A DNA stretch of 12,108 nucleotides from an uncultured Oscillospiraceae bacterium. GTDB lineage: Bacteria > Bacillota > Clostridia > Oscillospirales > Ruminococcaceae. The stretch is taken from assembly GCA_934463345.1 (NCBI GenBank), contig CAKSJL010000049.1:1-12108 (forward strand), given 5' to 3'. The notes below the pieces were generated by a model. The model worked only from the letters and a program-made list of their open reading frames with translations. It made no database searches and was not told the origin of the DNA. Positions 1 through 6,890 of this stretch are shown here, one piece after another. Within the stretch, counting starts at the first letter, position 1, and each line of letters opens with the position of its first letter. Position numbers and translations under genes: made by a program.

Positions 1-696
1 AATAAACTCAGTACGCATATGCTCAATGCCGTAAAGGAATCGGTTGCAGATATAGACGCAGTTATATTTATGGCTGACTGTACAAGACCTCTCGGCGATC
101 AGGAGGAAAATATGCTTGCAGATCTCTGCCGCAGCAAAACGCCTGTAATATTTGTGCTGAACAAGATTGATCTGCTTGATAATATGAGCAGACTTGCGCC
201 TGTTATAGCAGGACTCAGTGCAAAATATGACCTTGAAGCAATCGTACCTGTCAGCGTAACTGAAAACAATGGAATTGATCTGGTGATTGAGGAATCCTTA
301 AAGCTTGCGTCAGAAGGACCGCACTTCTTTCCGGACGATATGATAACAGACCAGCCTGAAAAGGTTATTGCATCCGAAATTATAAGGGAAAAGCTTCTGG
401 AGCTGCTTGATGATGAAGTTCCGCATGGAATAGCTGTTACTGTTGAAAAAATGAGCGAGCGTGAGGAAAAGGAGATTCTCGACATTAGCGCTGTAATATA
501 CTGCGAAAGAGAATCGCACAAGGGCATCATTATCGGCAAGGGCGGAGCTATGCTTAAAAAGGCAGCCTCGCTTTCGAGAAAGGAGCTTGAGGATTTTTTC
601 GCTATAAAGGTTAATCTTCAGTGCTGGGTGAAGGTCAAGGAAGACTGGCGAAATCGTGAGGGACTTATAAGAAGTTTTGGTCTTACGGAGATATAA
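1..696 (+). CDS. era: GTPase Era, 3' part (5' end outside window)
   Basis: Era is a GTPase that binds the 3' end of 16S rRNA and acts as a checkpoint in 30S subunit assembly. The reading frame is open from base 1 and begins with NKLSTHM, the stretch that follows the G3 (DxPG) motif in Era, so G1-G3 lie outside the window and the ATG at 19 is internal. Visible parts are the G4 motif NKID at 160-171, the remainder of the G domain, and a C-terminal KH domain with GKGG (535-546) inside the run GIIIGKGGAMLK, followed by the usual KVKEDWRN end. About 231 codons are present out of the roughly 300 usual for Era. The next genes are yqzL-like and recO, the order known from Bacillus. The gene ends at TAA 694-696, directly before a palindromic repeat. 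Nothing in the visible part suggests loss of function. Confidence 0.96.
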   Translation, partial: NKLSTHMLNAVKESVADIDAVIFMADCTRPLGDQEENMLADLCRSKTPVIFVLNKIDLLDNMSRLAPVIAGLSAKYDLEAIVPVSVTENNGIDLVIEESLKLASEGPHFFPDDMITDQPEKVIASEIIREKLLELLDDEVPHGIAVTVEKMSEREEKEILDISAVIYCERESHKGIIIGKGGAMLKKAASLSRKELEDFFAIKVNLQCWVKVKEDWRNREGLIRSFGLTEI

Positions 697-758
697 AGGC
701 AACATCGCACAATTAACGGCTAACGCATCTGCACGTCAATAATTATGCGGTATTGCCT
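697..758. repeat. Dispersed palindrome, copy 1
   Basis: An imperfect inverted repeat starts one base after the era stop codon. The left arm GGCAACATCGCACAATT (698-714) matches the reverse complement of the right arm AATTATGCGGTATTGCC (741-757) at 14 of 17 positions. Its loop of about 26 bases is longer than in the other copies and contains GCACGTC (731-737), a heptamer also found in both MITE-like elements of this window. There is no T-run after it, so it is a poor intrinsic terminator. Related copies lie at 4277-4335, 7108-7148 and 11790-11828. Confidence 0.75.
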
Positions 759-892
759 AAATAATCTGCGTGGACAGGCTCATTGTATGGCACAACGGAT
801 TTTGATGCAGTTGTTTACCATTCATTACAACTTATATAAACCGTCTTTTCCGGAAATAATTTTAGGGAAATGACTTTAAGGCGGTGTTATAT
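759..892 (+). promoter_or_regulatory. Spacer before yqzL-like gene with weak promoter candidate
   Basis: No gene is visible here. A possible promoter is TTGTTT (811-816), a 16-base spacer, then TATATA (833-838). The -35 matches consensus at only three positions, so this is weak. The ribosome binding site AAGGCGGTG (878-886) lies 6 bases before ATG 893 and is close to the ideal AAGGAGGTG. The stretch 766-785 contains GTGGACAGGCTC, which resembles, on the opposite strand, the start of the MITE-like element (AGAACCTGTC), perhaps a decayed remnant. Confidence 0.35.
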
Positions 893-1051
893 ATGACTGA
901 TGAAAAATGGAATGAATTTATTATGACCGGAAAAATTTCCGATTATCTTGAATATAAAAAAACTGAAGAAGAGTTTACAGCAGGGAATGGTGAAAATCAT
1001 GGAAGTTGTAACCCTGAAGGGAATAGTACTGAGGGAATTTCCCGTTGGTGA
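893..1051 (+). CDS. yqzL: YqzL-like small protein, overlaps recO
   Basis: A 52-residue frame starts at ATG 893 with a good ribosome binding site (AAGGCGGTG, 6-base spacing). Its first 25 residues, MTDEKWNEFIMTGKISDYLE then YKKTE, follow the pattern W-x2-F-x2-TG-x-I-x2-YL-x-YK-x2-E that I recall for the YqzL family, tiny proteins of unknown function found between era and recO in Firmicutes. The position between era and recO supports this strongly. The C-terminal half (EEFTAGNGENHGSCNPEG and on) is Gly/Asn-rich, low in hydrophobics, and lies over the recO start region in another frame. It may simply be read-through of the overlap, giving a product slightly longer than the usual 45-50 residues. 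The overlap with recO (999-1051) suggests translational coupling. The function is unknown. Confidence 0.75.
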   Translation: MTDEKWNEFIMTGKISDYLEYKKTEEEFTAGNGENHGSCNPEGNSTEGISRW

Positions 1052-1751
1052 AAATGATAAGTTTATACACATCTTTACAAAGGAACGTGGCGTTATAGAG
1101 CTTTCCGTCAAGGGCGGACAGAAAATGCTCAGCAAAAATGCTGGAGCGACACAGCTTTATTCTTACTCGGAATTTTCGGTAAAGTGCGATAAAGGAAGAT
1201 ATTATCTTGACAGCAGCCAGCAGATAAGGTTTTTTTACGGAATAAGAAAAAACATAGAATCCCTGGCTCTTGCTCAGTATATAAGCGAAGTGGTTATCTA
1301 TGTCACAGGGCAGAATGAGCAGAAGCAGGACATTATGCGACTGCTTTTGAATACCTTTCACTATCTTTCTGAAGGTACAAGAAGTTGCCGTTTTTTAAAG
1401 TCGCTTTTTGAAATGCGCTTTATGACGGAAATTGGAATGATGCCGGATATAGTATGCTGCTCTGTCTGCATGAAATATTCAGCCGAGGAAATGTATTTTG
1501 ACCTTATGAGCACAAAGCTTTACTGCTGCGGATGCATTTCGCCGTCTGGTGATGATACGCTGGTGAGAATTCCGACATCTGTTGTTCATGCGCTCAGGCA
1601 TGTTGTTTTTGCGGATTTTGACAGACTTTATAATTTCAGACTGTCAGACGTCAATATGAAAAAATTAGGGCAGATATCTGAACGGTATCTGCTCATACAT
1701 ATAGGAAGAGAATTTAAAACACTGGATTTTTACAGAACATTGGGTATATAA
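999..1751 (+). CDS. recO: DNA repair protein RecO
   Basis: RecO is a recombination mediator that works with RecF/RecR to load RecA on SSB-coated single-stranded DNA and anneals complementary strands. From ATG 999 the product is 250 residues, near the roughly 255 of Bacillus RecO. The N-terminal OB-fold begins MEVVTLKGIVLREFPVGEND, with the usual GIVLR...GE.DK pattern and then FTKERG. The middle is helical, and a Cys4 zinc site (C154-x2-C157 and C176-x2-C179) lies in the C-terminal domain. The frame is open further upstream to ATG 948, but that extension (MNIKKLKKSL...) is coded by the yqzL overlap and is not RecO-like. ATG 987 is also in frame, but the AGGGA ahead of it touches the codon. For ATG 999 the best visible ribosome-binding element is AGGGA/GGTG at 982-992. 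The stop codon is 2 bases from mutS2, so the two are co-transcribed. Confidence 0.95.
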   Translation: MEVVTLKGIVLREFPVGENDKFIHIFTKERGVIELSVKGGQKMLSKNAGATQLYSYSEFSVKCDKGRYYLDSSQQIRFFYGIRKNIESLALAQYISEVVIYVTGQNEQKQDIMRLLLNTFHYLSEGTRSCRFLKSLFEMRFMTEIGMMPDIVCCSVCMKYSAEEMYFDLMSTKLYCCGCISPSGDDTLVRIPTSVVHALRHVVFADFDRLYNFRLSDVNMKKLGQISERYLLIHIGREFKTLDFYRTLGI

Positions 1752-1753
1752 TT

Positions 1754-4129
1754 ATGAACAAATATTTTAAAACACTTGAATTGCAGAAGGTACTGAAAAT
1801 GCTTTCTGATATGGCATCAAATGAAAAAACCAGACAGCTTGCGCTGAATCTGGAGCCTTGCACTGATTATGACAAAGTATGCCTTGAAATTGACAAAACA
1901 TCACAGGCTCTTGATCTTTCAGTGAAATTTGGAACACCGCCGTTTTATGAAATAAAGGATGTAAGCGCTTCGCTCAGACGTGCGGCATCGGGTGCAAGAA
2001 TATCGCTTAAAGAGCTTATTGAAATAAAAGGACTTTTAAACCAGATCGGTGCGCTTTCAGACTGGTATTCGCATTGTGAAAACGTTGAAACTGAGCTTGA
2101 TTATCTTTTTTCGCAGCTTCGTCCTAATAAATACCTTTTTGAAAAGCTGGACAGGTCAATTCTTTCAGAGGACGAGATTTCAGATGCAGCAAGTCCGGAG
2201 CTTGCTGCAATAAGGAGAAAAATAAATCGTGCAGGTTCAAAGCTCAGGGAAACGCTTGATAAAATGATAAAATCTGAGGCTGTGCAGAAATCGCTTCAGG
2301 AAAATATTGTGACAATGAGAGACGGCAGATTTGTCCTGCCTGTTAAAGCGGAGTGCAGAGGAAAAATACAGGGACTGATACATTCGTCCTCTGCCACCGG
2401 ACAGACAGTTTTTATCGAGCCTATGTCCGTTGTTGAAGCAAATAATGATATAAGAATGCTTGAGGGACAGGAACAGGAGGAAATCGAGAGGATCATAACC
2501 GAGCTTTGCCATGAATGCGGAGGCAGTGCAGAGGAGCTTATAAGCAGCTATGATATCTGCACAGAGCTAGACCTTTATTTTGCAAAAGCTAATTTAGGCG
2601 CAAAAATGAAGGCATGCGCTCCGGAAATTACCTGCGATGGCACTCTCCGTTTAAACAAGGCGAGACACCCGCTTATAGATCCGAAAAAGGCTGTTCCGAT
2701 AGATATAAATCTGGGTGAAAAATACAGTGCGCTTATTATAACAGGTCCGAATACCGGTGGTAAGACCGTTGCGTTAAAGACTGCCGGTCTGCTTTCAGCA
2801 ATGGTCATGTGCGGTCTGTTGATACCGGTTTCTGATGGAAGCAGCGTGTCTGTTTTTACGCATATATTAGCTGATATCGGTGACAGCCAGAGCATAGAGC
2901 AGAGTCTTTCAACATTTTCTTCACATACAAACAAGGTAATTGAGATAATAAAGCTTGCAGATGAAAATTCACTGATTCTTCTGGACGAGCTTGGTTCTGG
3001 AACAGATCCTGTTGAGGGTGCAGCGCTTGCTGTTGCCATAATAGAAAGACTTAAATGTCAGGGAGCAAAGCTTATGGTTTCAACGCATTATCAGGAGCTT
3101 AAGCTTTACGCCATTGAGGGAAAAGATGTTGAAAACGCAAGCTGTGAGTTTGATCCGGAAACTCTCAAACCTACCTACAGACTTATTACCGGTTCTCCGG
3201 GAAAATCAAATGCGTTTTCTATTTCGGCGTCGCTCGGAATGCCGGAGGATGTTATTGCCGAAGCAAAATCTCTTGTAAGCGAGGAGAATACCAGATTTGA
3301 AAAAGTCGTTTCTCAGCTTGAGGATGCAAGGCATGAGCTTGACAGGCAGAATGAGGAGCTGAGAAAGCTCAGGGCGCAGGAGGAGGAAAACAGCCGTAAG
3401 CTGAAAGAGCAGCTTGATGAGCTTGAAAAAAACAAGCAGCAGCAGCTTGAACAGGCAAGACTTCGTGCAATGAGTATAATTGAAAGCGTTAAAGCGGAAT
3501 CCAACAGTCTTATGGACGAGCTTGAAAAGCTGAAAAAAGAAAAAGACAAAAAGGATTTTGCAAAAAAATATTCCGATATCAAGACTCACAGCAAGCAGAG
3601 CTTTAACAGGATGTACGACACAGCAAATCCGCTTGATGAAAAGTCGGAAGATGATTATCATCTGCCGAGAAAGCTTAAAAAGGGTGATACAGTTCTTGTT
3701 CGTGATATTGACAAAAAGGGAACGGTATGCTCTGAACCGGACGAAAACGGAAATGTTTATGTCCAGATGGGAATTATTAAAACAAAGGTATCGGTTTTGC
3801 AGCTCAGGCTTTTAAATGAGCAGAAGGTGACATACAAAAGCAAACCTGTTTCTACCCGAAATATAAAAAGCAAGTTGGAGCGAAAGGGCTCTATGGAACT
3901 TGATATTCGTGGAAAAAGCGCAGATGAGGGCGTTTATGAGATGGAGGCGTTTATTGACAGCGCTGTCCTTTCGGGAATATCCATGGTGACGATTATTCAT
4001 GGAAAGGGAACGGGTGTACTTCGTGCCGCCATACAGCAAAGACTGAAATCCATGAAGCAGGTCAAAAGCTTCCGCTCTGGGATTTATGGAGAGGGCGAAA
4101 ACGGTGTTACGATTGTTGAGCTTAAATAG
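1754..4129 (+). CDS. mutS2: Endonuclease MutS2 (RqcU-type ribosome rescue / anti-recombination ATPase)
   Basis: The 791-residue product has the full MutS2 architecture and usual length (Bacillus about 785). In order: an N-terminal helical core (about 1-300); the ABC ATPase with Walker A GPNTGGKT at 331-338 and signature/Walker B LILLDELGSGTDP at 407-419; a charged coiled coil rich in Glu, Lys and Gln (about 515-620); a KOW-like beta segment (about 640-690, KKGDTVLVRDIDKKGTV); and a C-terminal Smr domain with LDIRG (716-720) and HGKGTG (749-754). It lacks the mismatch-recognition domain of MutS. Family knowledge: MutS2 limits recombination in some species, and in Bacillus it senses collided ribosomes and splits them. 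The Smr domain has nuclease activity in some homologues. It starts 2 bases after recO with only a weak ribosome binding site, so translation is probably coupled. The gene looks intact. Confidence 0.97.
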   Translation: MNKYFKTLELQKVLKMLSDMASNEKTRQLALNLEPCTDYDKVCLEIDKTSQALDLSVKFGTPPFYEIKDVSASLRRAASGARISLKELIEIKGLLNQIGALSDWYSHCENVETELDYLFSQLRPNKYLFEKLDRSILSEDEISDAASPELAAIRRKINRAGSKLRETLDKMIKSEAVQKSLQENIVTMRDGRFVLPVKAECRGKIQGLIHSSSATGQTVFIEPMSVVEANNDIRMLEGQEQEEIERIITELCHECGGSAEELISSYDICTELDLYFAKANLGAKMKACAPEITCDGTLRLNKARHPLIDPKKAVPIDINLGEKYSALIITGPNTGGKTVALKTAGLLSAMVMCGLLIPVSDGSSVSVFTHILADIGDSQSIEQSLSTFSSHTNKVIEIIKLADENSLILLDELGSGTDPVEGAALAVAIIERLKCQGAKLMVSTHYQELKLYAIEGKDVENASCEFDPETLKPTYRLITGSPGKSNAFSISASLGMPEDVIAEAKSLVSEENTRFEKVVSQLEDARHELDRQNEELRKLRAQEEENSRKLKEQLDELEKNKQQQLEQARLRAMSIIESVKAESNSLMDELEKLKKEKDKKDFAKKYSDIKTHSKQSFNRMYDTANPLDEKSEDDYHLPRKLKKGDTVLVRDIDKKGTVCSEPDENGNVYVQMGIIKTKVSVLQLRLLNEQKVTYKSKPVSTRNIKSKLERKGSMELDIRGKSADEGVYEMEAFIDSAVLSGISMVTIIHGKGTGVLRAAIQQRLKSMKQVKSFRSGIYGEGENGVTIVELK

Positions 4130-4158
4130 CATAGGATATAGCGTAACTGTGGGTTACT

Positions 4159-4210
4159 AAAAAATCAGAGCGTGTTTACATATCAAATTTATGTGAACAC
4201 GCTCAATTTT
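4159..4210. terminator. Intrinsic terminator after mutS2
   Basis: A 15-bp stem is formed by GAGCGTGTTTACATA (4168-4182) and TATGTGAACACGCTC (4190-4204), with one G-T pair and a 7-base loop. It is followed by AATTTT. An A-run precedes it (TAAAAAA), so it could work weakly in both directions. It separates the yqzL-recO-mutS2 unit from the endoglucanase promoter 13 bases later. Confidence 0.8.
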
Positions 4211-4222
4211 CAACAAATATGC

Positions 4223-4250
4223 TTGACTTTTTTTATTTATAGTGTATAAT
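4223..4250 (+). promoter_or_regulatory. Sigma-A-type promoter of the endoglucanase gene
   Basis: TTGACT (4223-4228), a 16-base spacer that is mostly T, and a perfect TATAAT (4245-4250) lie just after the mutS2 terminator. Transcription should start near 4257. This leaves an untranslated leader of about 100 bases that holds palindrome copy 2. Confidence 0.8.
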
Positions 4251-4276
4251 GTAATTATGAGAAATTTTGTGTTTTA

Positions 4277-4335
4277 TTAAGGCAACACCGCATATTTGCA
4301 TTTTGTACGATAATGATTATGCAGCGCTGTCTTAA
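4277..4335. repeat. Dispersed palindrome, copy 2, in endoglucanase leader
   Basis: TTAAGGCAACACCGCATATT at the left faces ATTATGCAGCGCTGTCTTAA at the right. Arms match at most positions and both ends carry TTAA. It lies wholly between the predicted transcription start and the ribosome binding site of the GH5 gene, so it would form an RNA stem-loop in the leader ending 7 bases before AGGAGG. There is no T-run, so it is not a classical terminator. Its consensus is shared with copies at 697-758, 7108-7148 and 11790-11828. Confidence 0.7.
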
Positions 4336-4342
4336 AAGGAAA

Positions 4343-4358
4343 AGGAGGATTACCATTG
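4343..4358 (+). promoter_or_regulatory. Strong RBS with TTG start of GH5 gene
   Basis: AGGAGG (4343-4348) is followed by 7 bases and TTG (4356-4358). No in-frame ATG lies between the ribosome binding site and the signal peptide, and the encoded residues after TTG (KFKKKLLSCAALL) form a proper signal peptide, so TTG is the start. Confidence 0.85.
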
Positions 4359-6179
4359 AAATTCAAAAAGAAATTACTGTCCTGCGCAGCATTGCTTGCA
4401 GTGGCAGCGTCATTCATGACATCGGCATTTACAGGTTTTACAACCTCTGCTGCTGTTGACGACACAAATGATGACTGGCTTCATGCAGTCGGAAGCAGAC
4501 TTTATGACAAGGACGGCAATGAAGTCTGGCTGACAGGTGCGAACTGGTTCGGATTTAACTGTTCGGAAAATGTTCCGCATGGTCTTTATGCGGCTGACTG
4601 TGATGAATTCCTTTCAAATGTGGCAGACAAGGGAATTAATATCATCCGTTTCCCGATTTCAACTGAGCTGATTTATTCATGGATGCAGGGAACACCAAAT
4701 CCGGTTCAGAGCGTTCAGGCAGGTTATGATCCGCCGTATGTTGACATTAACAGGGATTTTGTACTTGAGGACGGAAAAACTCTGAAAACAAGTGAACAGA
4801 TTTTTGATATCATCATGCAGAAATGTAAGAAGTATGGTATCAAGGCGCTGATCGACATTCACAGTCCTCATTCAGATAACTCTGGTCATAACTATAATCT
4901 CTGGTATGGAAAAGAAACTGCTGACGGAACTATGGTAACGACCGATATATGGATTGATACCCTTGTATGGCTTGCTGACAAGTATAAAAATGACGATACA
5001 ATTATAGCGTACGACCTGAAAAATGAACCTCATGGAAAAGGTCAGGAGGGAAGTACCGCTGCAAAATGGGACGGCTCTACAGATGAAAATAACTGGGCAT
5101 ATGCAGCTACAAAATGCGCCAACTCAATACTTGATGTGAACCCTAATGCGCTTATTCTTATCGAGGGCGTTGAGCAGACATTGAAAAACAGCTCATATAC
5201 ATGGGGTCAGCCTGATTCCAAAACAGATCCGCCGTATATTCCTGCATGGTGGGGCGGAAACCTCAGAGGCGTAAAGGATTATCCTGTTGAACTTGGTTCT
5301 ACTGACAGAAACAGCCAGATTGTATATTCTCCACATGATTATGGTCCATCGGTTTATAATCAGACATGGTTTGACAAGGATTTTACAACACAGACTCTGC
5401 TTGACGATTACTGGTATGACACATGGGCATACATAAACGATCAGGATATTGCGCCGCTGCTTATAGGCGAGTGGGGCGGTCACATGGACGGAGCTGAAAA
5501 CCAGAAATGGATGACTCTGCTGCGTGACTATATGATAGATAATCATATAAATCATACGTTCTGGTGTCTGAACCCTAACTCAGGCGATACGGGCGGACTT
5601 TTGGGATATGATTTCAAGACATGGGATGAAGATAAGTACGGACTCTTTGAACCGTCACTCTGGCAGACAAGCGAACAGGGCAAGTATATTGGTCTTGATC
5701 ACCAGATTCCTCTGGGCGTTAACGGTACTGGTATAACAGTAACTGAATATTACAGCGACTATGCAGATTCAGAGGGAAGCAACCTTGATGCAGGCGGAAA
5801 AACAGATCCGAAGCCTCCTGTTACGACAGTTACAACAACTCCGTCTCCTGATGTTACAACGACGATTACTACGACAGTAAAGACAACCATTGCTCCTACA
5901 GAATCAGAGACAAAGGCTACAGATGCTTCAACAGTTATAACACCTACAATGGGTGAAGCAACTATGTATGGTGACGTTAATACTGATGGTGAGGTATCTA
6001 TTTCAGACGTTGTAAAACTTAATATGTATCTGCTCGGTGGAGACAATGAGCTTGACGCTGTGCAGCTTGCAAATTCAGACTGCGTCAGGGATGGCGTTAT
6101 AAATACGTCAGACAGCGCACTCATTATGAATTATGTGGCAATGATGATAAGTGCTGATATGCTCGGTGCAGAATCATAA
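4356..6179 (+). CDS. Secreted GH5 endo-beta-1,4-glucanase with dockerin
   Basis: The 607-residue product is a cellulosomal cellulase that cuts internal beta-1,4-glucan bonds with retention of configuration. A Sec signal peptide covers residues 1 to about 33 (KFKKK, hydrophobic core, cleavage near TSAA-VD). The GH5 catalytic barrel covers about 38-455: acid/base Glu224 in KNEPHG, nucleophile Glu372 in LLIGEWGG, active-site YSPHDYG (324-330) and the loop FWCLNPNSGDTGG. By recollection, ANWFGFN, VPHGLY, WWGGNLRGV and NPNSGDTGG resemble the bacterial endoglucanase group of Acidothermus E1 (GH5_1). A Thr-rich linker runs from about 482 to 538. The C-terminal dockerin (about 539-605) has Ca-binding loops starting at D540 (DVNTDGEVSISD, canonical) and D575 (DCVRDGVINTSD, with Val where Asn/Asp is usual). 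No carbohydrate-binding module is visible. It is monocistronic, with its own promoter and terminator. The dockerin implies a scaffoldin encoded elsewhere. Confidence 0.95.
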   Translation: MKFKKKLLSCAALLAVAASFMTSAFTGFTTSAAVDDTNDDWLHAVGSRLYDKDGNEVWLTGANWFGFNCSENVPHGLYAADCDEFLSNVADKGINIIRFPISTELIYSWMQGTPNPVQSVQAGYDPPYVDINRDFVLEDGKTLKTSEQIFDIIMQKCKKYGIKALIDIHSPHSDNSGHNYNLWYGKETADGTMVTTDIWIDTLVWLADKYKNDDTIIAYDLKNEPHGKGQEGSTAAKWDGSTDENNWAYAATKCANSILDVNPNALILIEGVEQTLKNSSYTWGQPDSKTDPPYIPAWWGGNLRGVKDYPVELGSTDRNSQIVYSPHDYGPSVYNQTWFDKDFTTQTLLDDYWYDTWAYINDQDIAPLLIGEWGGHMDGAENQKWMTLLRDYMIDNHINHTFWCLNPNSGDTGGLLGYDFKTWDEDKYGLFEPSLWQTSEQGKYIGLDHQIPLGVNGTGITVTEYYSDYADSEGSNLDAGGKTDPKPPVTTVTTTPSPDVTTTITTTVKTTIAPTESETKATDASTVITPTMGEATMYGDVNTDGEVSISDVVKLNMYLLGGDNELDAVQLANSDCVRDGVINTSDSALIMNYVAMMISADMLGAES

Positions 6180-6185
6180 AAATAA

Positions 6186-6226
6186 AAAATCGTCCGGTCA
6201 TTTGTTTATGATGACCGGACGATTTT
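6186..6226. terminator. Bidirectional terminator between GH5 gene and abrB-like gene
   Basis: A perfect 16-bp inverted repeat, AAAATCGTCCGGTCAT (6186-6201) and its complement (6211-6226), has a 9-base loop. The A-run on one side and T-run on the other make it usable by both convergent genes. Confidence 0.92.
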
Positions 6227-6257
6227 ATGTACACTTTAAAGTAATGCGTTTTACAAA

Positions 6258-6500
6258 TTACTTCTTCTGAAGATCGTCAACACATTCCTGGCAGATTGCC
6301 TTGCCCTTGTAATCTACGAGGTCCTCGTTAGAACCGCAGATGATACAAGCGCTCTTTGACTTTGTGATGATGAGCTTGTCCTCATCAACATAAAGCTCAA
6401 CTGTGGATCTGATATCAAATCCAAGGCTTGTTCTGATTTCCTTCGGCAGTACAATTCTTCCAAGATCGTCAATAGTCTTGCGTACACCAGTGTTTCTCAT
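6258..6500 (-). CDS. AbrB-family transcription regulator with C-terminal zinc finger
   Basis: This 80-residue protein has an N-terminal swapped-hairpin AbrB/SpoVT DNA-binding domain (residues about 5-48: GVRKTIDDLGRIVLPKEIR, SLGF, VELYVDEDKLIITK). The DLGR-x-V-x-PKE-x-R pattern is the family hallmark. The C-terminus has two CxxC pairs (C52/C55 and C70/C73), a small zinc ribbon, in place of the C-terminal multimerisation domain of Bacillus AbrB. This short form is, to my knowledge, common in clostridia. It is a dimeric or tetrameric DNA-binding transition-state type regulator; targets cannot be read from the sequence. Start ATG 6500 has AGAGAGG 8 bases upstream. It is expressed alone from a strong promoter with a leader of about 130 bases and shares a terminator with the GH5 gene. 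Repeated ATCGTATTT words flank its promoter and may be an autoregulatory operator. Confidence 0.93.
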   Translation of the reverse strand: MRNTGVRKTIDDLGRIVLPKEIRTSLGFDIRSTVELYVDEDKLIITKSKSACIICGSNEDLVDYKGKAICQECVDDLQKK

Positions 6501-6578
6501 TTTTTTTACCTCTCTTTAATTGAATTTTTTGAGTTTTATGGCGTTAAACATTGTGAATCATTATCATAAATCAACAAA

Positions 6579-6597
6579 ATCGTATTTCATCGTATTT
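6579..6597. promoter_or_regulatory. Tandem ATCGTATTT 9-mers, candidate operator
   Basis: ATCGTATTT occurs at 6579-6587 and 6589-6597, 10 bases apart (one helical turn), in the abrB leader. A third copy at 6683-6691 lies just upstream of the -35 box. Copies on both sides of a promoter at helical spacing suggest a binding site, most simply for the AbrB-like protein itself. AT-rich composition makes chance possible. Confidence 0.4.
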
Positions 6598-6617
6598 TAT
6601 AGCACAAAATCCATCAT
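6597..6617 (-). CDS. Possible 6-codon leader peptide upstream of abrB-like gene
   Basis: On the minus strand GAGGTG (6628-6623) lies 5 bases before ATG 6617, which opens the frame MMDFVL and then TAA. The ribosome binding site is better than that of the regulator itself, but it lies at the very 5' end of the predicted transcript (start near 6630), so it may be partly missing from the RNA. The frame is too short to prove by sequence. It could be a true uORF, a start-proximal pause element, or chance. Confidence 0.25.
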   Translation of the reverse strand: MMDFVL

Positions 6618-6636
6618 GTTAACACCTCGTGTATAT

Positions 6637-6665
6637 ATAATATCATTCTTGTCGTAATTTGTCAA
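6637..6665 (-). promoter_or_regulatory. Promoter of the abrB-like gene
   Basis: Reading the minus strand, TTGACA (6665-6660) is followed by exactly 17 bases and TATTAT (6642-6637). This is one mismatch from the sigma-A consensus. The expected start is near 6630, giving a leader of about 130 bases before ATG 6500. Confidence 0.85.
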
Positions 6666-6765
6666 GGGGCAAATAACAAAAAATCGTATTTTTTTCGAAT
6701 TTTTCAGTTTTTTTTTATTTTTAATGATTAAGGAATTTTAAAATAATAAAAACGTAAAAAAAGTG

Positions 6766-6794
6766 TTGACATCAATCAAAAGTTGTGATATAAT
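6766..6794 (+). promoter_or_regulatory. Promoter of the tRNA cluster
   Basis: TTGACA (6766-6771), a 17-base spacer and TATAAT (6789-6794) form a perfect consensus promoter 14 bases before the first tRNA. A/T-tracts upstream could act as an UP element, fitting the high expression of tRNA operons. Confidence 0.93.
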
Positions 6795-6808
6795 AAATTA
6801 CGTTGTTT

Positions 6809-6884
6809 GAGATATTAGCTCAGTTGGCAGAGCATACGCCTTTTAAGCGTAGGGTCGAGAGTTCAAATCTCTCATATCTCACCA
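6809..6884 (+). tRNA. tRNA-Lys (anticodon TTT)
   Basis: The acceptor arm GAGATAT (6809-6815) pairs with ATATCTC (6874-6880), the discriminator is A and CCA is encoded (6882-6884). The anticodon stem TACGC/GCGTA holds the loop CTTTTAA, so the anticodon is TTT (6842-6844), reading AAA and AAG. The T arm GAGAG-TTCAAAT-CTCTC is perfect. Confidence 0.96.
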
Positions 6885-6890
6885 ACATGT

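Larger units (their letters stand above)
6501..6808. promoter_or_regulatory. Divergent control region between abrB-like gene and tRNA cluster
   Basis: This 308-base stretch is very AT-rich and carries no full-length gene. It holds the abrB promoter and leader (6501-6665), three copies of ATCGTATTT (6579-6587, 6589-6597, 6683-6691), long T and A runs (6680-6760) that should curve the DNA or act as an UP element, and the tRNA promoter (6766-6794). Confidence 0.7.

Noticed and set aside
99-705. Two minus-strand frames of 131-146 codons opposite era
   Set aside because: They are complementary to a well-conserved coding region, have no ribosome binding site, and show Ser/Leu/Phe-rich composition typical of antisense frames.
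948-998. RecO extended by 17 residues to ATG 948
   Set aside because: The extra residues are not RecO-like and are coded by the yqzL-like gene in another frame. ATG 999 gives the normal N-terminus and length.
2575-3661. Long minus-strand frames opposite mutS2, some Ser/Phe-rich
   Set aside because: They mirror the Glu/Lys-rich coding of the MutS2 ATPase and coiled coil and have no start signals or recognisable domains.
4143-4157. GTAAC-N5-GTTAC hairpin just after mutS2
   Set aside because: The stem is only 5 bp and stands beside the much stronger terminator at 4168-4204. Probably incidental.
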